Assembly (NCBI GenBank): GCA_027491415.1
Contig: JAOZFH010000032.1
Coordinates: 1 to 50,898, forward strand
DNA from: Thermoproteota archaeon
GTDB taxonomy: Archaea; Korarchaeota; Korarchaeia; Korarchaeales; Korarchaeaceae
Length of the DNA stretch: 50,898 nucleotides
Direction: 5' to 3'
The stretch's first letter is position 1. Every line of letters starts with the position of its first letter. Below the pieces are notes generated by a model. The model worked only from the letters and a program-made list of their open reading frames with translations. It was not told the origin of the DNA and ran no database searches. This document shows, piece after piece, positions 49,437-50,898 of this stretch. The translations under genes were made by a program, and so were the position numbers.

Positions 49437-50408
49437 GTGTCGAGGTTAGCGTTCGGTCCGGTCCCATCCAGGAGGTTGGGCAGATCCCTGGGGGTCAATA
49501 ACATCCCACCCAAGCACTGCACCTACTCCTGCGTGTATTGCCAGCTGGGCAAGACGCCTCACCTGGAGGCGAGGAGGAGGGAGTTCTACGATCCGGTCCT
49601 CATCGCAGAATCGGTAGCAAGGGCCCTCGACTCGCTGGAGGGGGGAGTGGACTACGTGACGTTCGTCCCTGACGGCGAGCCCACCCTCGACGAGAACCTC
49701 GGGAGGGCCATCAGGCTGATCAAGGCCCGGATGGACGTCAGGGTCGCGGTGATAACCAACGCCTCCCTTATGCACCTGCCAGAGGTCAGGTCGGACCTCT
49801 CCGAGGCCGATCTGGTGTCCGCTAAGGTCGATGCCGTCTCAGAGAGGGTCTGGAAGCTGATCAATCGGCCGCATCCTGACATCCCCCACCTTGAGAGGCT
49901 AGTGGGGCTGAGGGCATTCGCAGGAGAGTATTCAGGCCGCCTCATAACAGAGACCATGCTGGTGAGGGGCGTGAACGACTCGCTGGAGGAGCTGAAAGCT
50001 ATTGCAGAGTATTTGGCCTCACTAGATCCAGCAAGGGCGTACGTATCCATACCCACGAGGCCCCCTGCTGAGCGCTTCGTCAGGCCGCCGAGCGAGGAGA
50101 CCCTGACGGCGGCCCACGAGATCTTCGCCGACGTATTGGGGCCTGACAGAGTTGAGCTCCTCACGGGGCACGAGGGGCCCGACTTCGCCTCCCTGGGAGA
50201 CCCGATAGAGTCGCTCCTCGCGATAACCTCGGTCCACCCCATGAGGATCGAGTACGCCAGGGCCGTGCTGGAGAGGGGTGGGCTCGACCCCGATGAGACC
50301 CTCCGTGAGCTGCTGGCCAGGGGCGAGGTGAGGGTGGTGGAGTATAGAGGCGAGAGCTTCGTGCTGAGGACCTTGGGCAACTCCGAGGAGAGGATCGTGG
50401 AACCGTGA
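49437..50408 (+). CDS. Radical SAM protein, TYW1-related (COG0731-like)
   Basis: The 323-residue protein starts SRLAFGPVPSRRLGRSLGVNN and has the cluster motif CTYSCVYCQLG, then DYVTFVPDGEPTLDEN and AVITNASLM, the pattern of COG0731 enzymes related to wyosine synthase TYW1. A C-terminal winged-helix-like part follows (YARAVLERGGLDPDETLRELLARGEV, quoted in part). The substrate is not proved; many such proteins are not TYW1 itself. GTG at 49437, ~25 nt after AGATTTATC. Confidence 0.85.
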   Translation: MSRLAFGPVPSRRLGRSLGVNNIPPKHCTYSCVYCQLGKTPHLEARRREFYDPVLIAESVARALDSLEGGVDYVTFVPDGEPTLDENLGRAIRLIKARMDVRVAVITNASLMHLPEVRSDLSEADLVSAKVDAVSERVWKLINRPHPDIPHLERLVGLRAFAGEYSGRLITETMLVRGVNDSLEELKAIAEYLASLDPARAYVSIPTRPPAERFVRPPSEETLTAAHEIFADVLGPDRVELLTGHEGPDFASLGDPIESLLAITSVHPMRIEYARAVLERGGLDPDETLRELLARGEVRVVEYRGESFVLRTLGNSEERIVEP

Positions 50409-50497
50409 GCCCTCTCCCCAGGTCTAACCGTCGGGCGAGACCGATGTCCCCTCCGCCCCGAGGGCCGCCCTCCGCGTGCGGCGACGGCGCCCTCTAG

Positions 50498-50505
50498 TTT
50501 AAATA
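50498..50505 (+). promoter_or_regulatory. TATA box before a candidate structured RNA
   Basis: TTTAAATA in a GC-rich gap, with no start codon of a convincing gene downstream; expected start near 50527-50531. Confidence 0.6.
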
Positions 50506-50526
50506 CTCGGGCTGTGAAGAGGCTCG

Positions 50527-50695
50527 GGAGGGCAACTCCGCCGAAAGGCGGAAGCGGTCTCACCTCGGGCAACTGAGGAATGGGGTCGCTCTCCCACCCT
50601 CAAGGGGTCTCATTCCAATGTACTCTGCGCCTGAACAGGCTTTGCGGCCCTTCCAAGCTTAACGGGACCGCATCAGGCGCCGAGACCCCTCGACC
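50527..50695 (+). ncRNA. Candidate structured non-coding RNA, unknown class
   Basis: Downstream of TTTAAATA the gap between the radical SAM gene and the edge gene folds well. A 5' hairpin GGAG-GGCAA-CTCC (50527-50539) is followed by GCC-GAAA-GGC and by CCTC-GGGCAACT-GAGG (50563-50578), so GGGCAACT occurs in two loops. Then a long compound stem: GGGGTCTC (50604-50611) with GAGACCCC (50682-50689), GCGCCTGA (50627-50634) with TCAGGCGC (50673-50680), and TGCGGCCC with GGGACCGCA inside. It lacks RNase P, SRP, 5S or tRNA hallmarks. End position is a guess. Confidence 0.55.
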
Positions 50696-50702
50696 ATCGC
50701 AT

Positions 50703-50898
50703 TCAGAAGTACAGGTCCAGAGAGAGGTGAGAGAGGGCCCCGAGGACCGCGCCTACGGTTGCGCAGAACTCCGGGGTCAGGGGACCGCCGGGCCAAGAGG
50801 AGGCCCAGATCGCCTGGACCTCCTCCAGAGGGGACGTCAACAGGAGGTGGAGGCCGCTCAAGTCGAGCGGCCCCGACACCTCGCCTTCTAGCGCCCAG
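50703..50898 (-). CDS. C-terminal part of an unknown protein (runs off the edge)
   Basis: The last 65 codons of a minus-strand gene read WALEGEVSGPLDLSGLHLLL, TSPLEEVQAIWASSWPGG and PLTPEFCATVGAVLGALSHLSLDLYF (in pieces), ending in TGA at 50705-50703. The composition is that of a real protein, unlike the overlapping plus-strand frame. No family is recognised from this fragment. It faces the candidate RNA tail to tail. Confidence 0.65.
   Translation of the reverse strand, partial: WALEGEVSGPLDLSGLHLLLTSPLEEVQAIWASSWPGGPLTPEFCATVGAVLGALSHLSLDLYF

Noticed and set aside
49264-49449. Possible small plus-strand gene between DUF1028 and the radical SAM gene
   Set aside because: No ribosome binding site or recognisable feature, and it runs into the radical SAM start. 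The 203-nt gap otherwise shows two promoters facing apart.
50527-50695. RNase P RNA, SRP RNA or 5S rRNA
   Set aside because: The conserved RNase P P4 strands, the SRP helix 8 GGAAGCA-type core and the 5S core sequences are all missing.
50580-50891. Plus-strand open frame at the right edge
   Set aside because: It crosses the hairpin RNA and the antisense of a better minus-strand protein end; its composition is not protein-like.
1-50898. General recoding of TAG (pyrrolysine) or TGA (selenocysteine)
   Set aside because: Many intact genes here end in TAG or TGA at their natural C-terminus, no pyl or sel genes are seen, and I saw no SECIS-like element next to the TGA at 46580. Local read-through remains possible.

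Overview
The window is a high-GC, gene-dense piece of an archaeal chromosome. Its markers are archaeal: a ribosomal L11/L1–Spt5–SecE–FtsZ operon, aIF1A, aIF2-beta, Rio1, topoisomerase VI A/B, Rpo7–Spt4, S24e, S27ae, L37e, LSm, proteasome beta, aCPSF1, CarS, Hef and RtcB. Four of seven tRNAs carry an intron at position 37/38. TATA boxes sit about 25-35 nt before many starts, and GGAGGTG-type ribosome binding sites precede coupled genes. Two FtsZ genes plus SepF, the lack of viral or IS genes, and a tRNA-Ile with a UAU anticodon (from memory, reported among archaea mainly in Korarchaeota and Nanoarchaeum) suggest a thermophilic TACK-group archaeon, perhaps korarchaeal. That placement is inference.

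Layout. 1-2.7 kb (-): ribosomal/secretion/FtsZ operon; the L1 gene carries an in-frame TAG. 2.8-3.0 kb: tRNA-Ala and tRNA-Ile(GAU), both with introns. 3.1-6.3 kb: a DUF354 protein and a divergent pair of GlcNAc-1-P-transferase-like membrane enzymes. 6.3-9.2 kb (-): glycine dehydrogenase GcvPB/GcvPA. 9.2-11.2 kb: an AT-rich control region, then a ribbon-helix-helix gene coupled to a second ftsZ, recalling the haloarchaeal cdrS-ftsZ2 operon. 11.2-18.4 kb: NAD-kinase-like protein, two RecA-fold ATPases, CarS, GcvH, Hef and small conserved proteins. 18.4-24.5 kb: three tRNAs and the TopoVI/KH/Rio1/aIF1A/aIF2-beta/RPA-like operon. 24.6-34.7 kb: further information-processing genes, proteasome beta, aCPSF1, SepF, LSm and L37e.

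34.8-43.8 kb is the accessory highlight: a compact Tad/type IV pilus-like locus in two convergent operons. The plus-strand operon encodes a MinD/TadZ-like ATPase, two unknown membrane proteins, a candidate pilin with its own promoter, a CpaF-like secretion ATPase, two separate very small T2SF platform proteins and a minimal prepilin peptidase. The minus-strand operon encodes six tightly overlapping small proteins, most with one membrane anchor and several with N-glycosylation sequons, and ends in a TFB-like initiation factor split by two in-frame stops.

43.9-50.9 kb: PLP enzyme, a tiny membrane protein, a cation/proton antiporter, an NDH-2-like flavoprotein broken by an in-frame TGA, a dCMP deaminase-like enzyme, a DUF1028 protein, a TYW1-related radical SAM protein, a candidate structured RNA with a TATA box, and the end of an unknown gene.

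Together the window covers translation, RNA processing, division (two FtsZ plus SepF), repair (Hef, RecA-fold proteins), lipid and glycan assembly (CarS, GlcNAc-1-P transferases) and a surface pilus. The in-frame stops in rpl1, the NDH-2-like gene and the TFB-like gene are each explicable by single G-to-T changes; whether they are sequence artefacts, decay or recoding is open.
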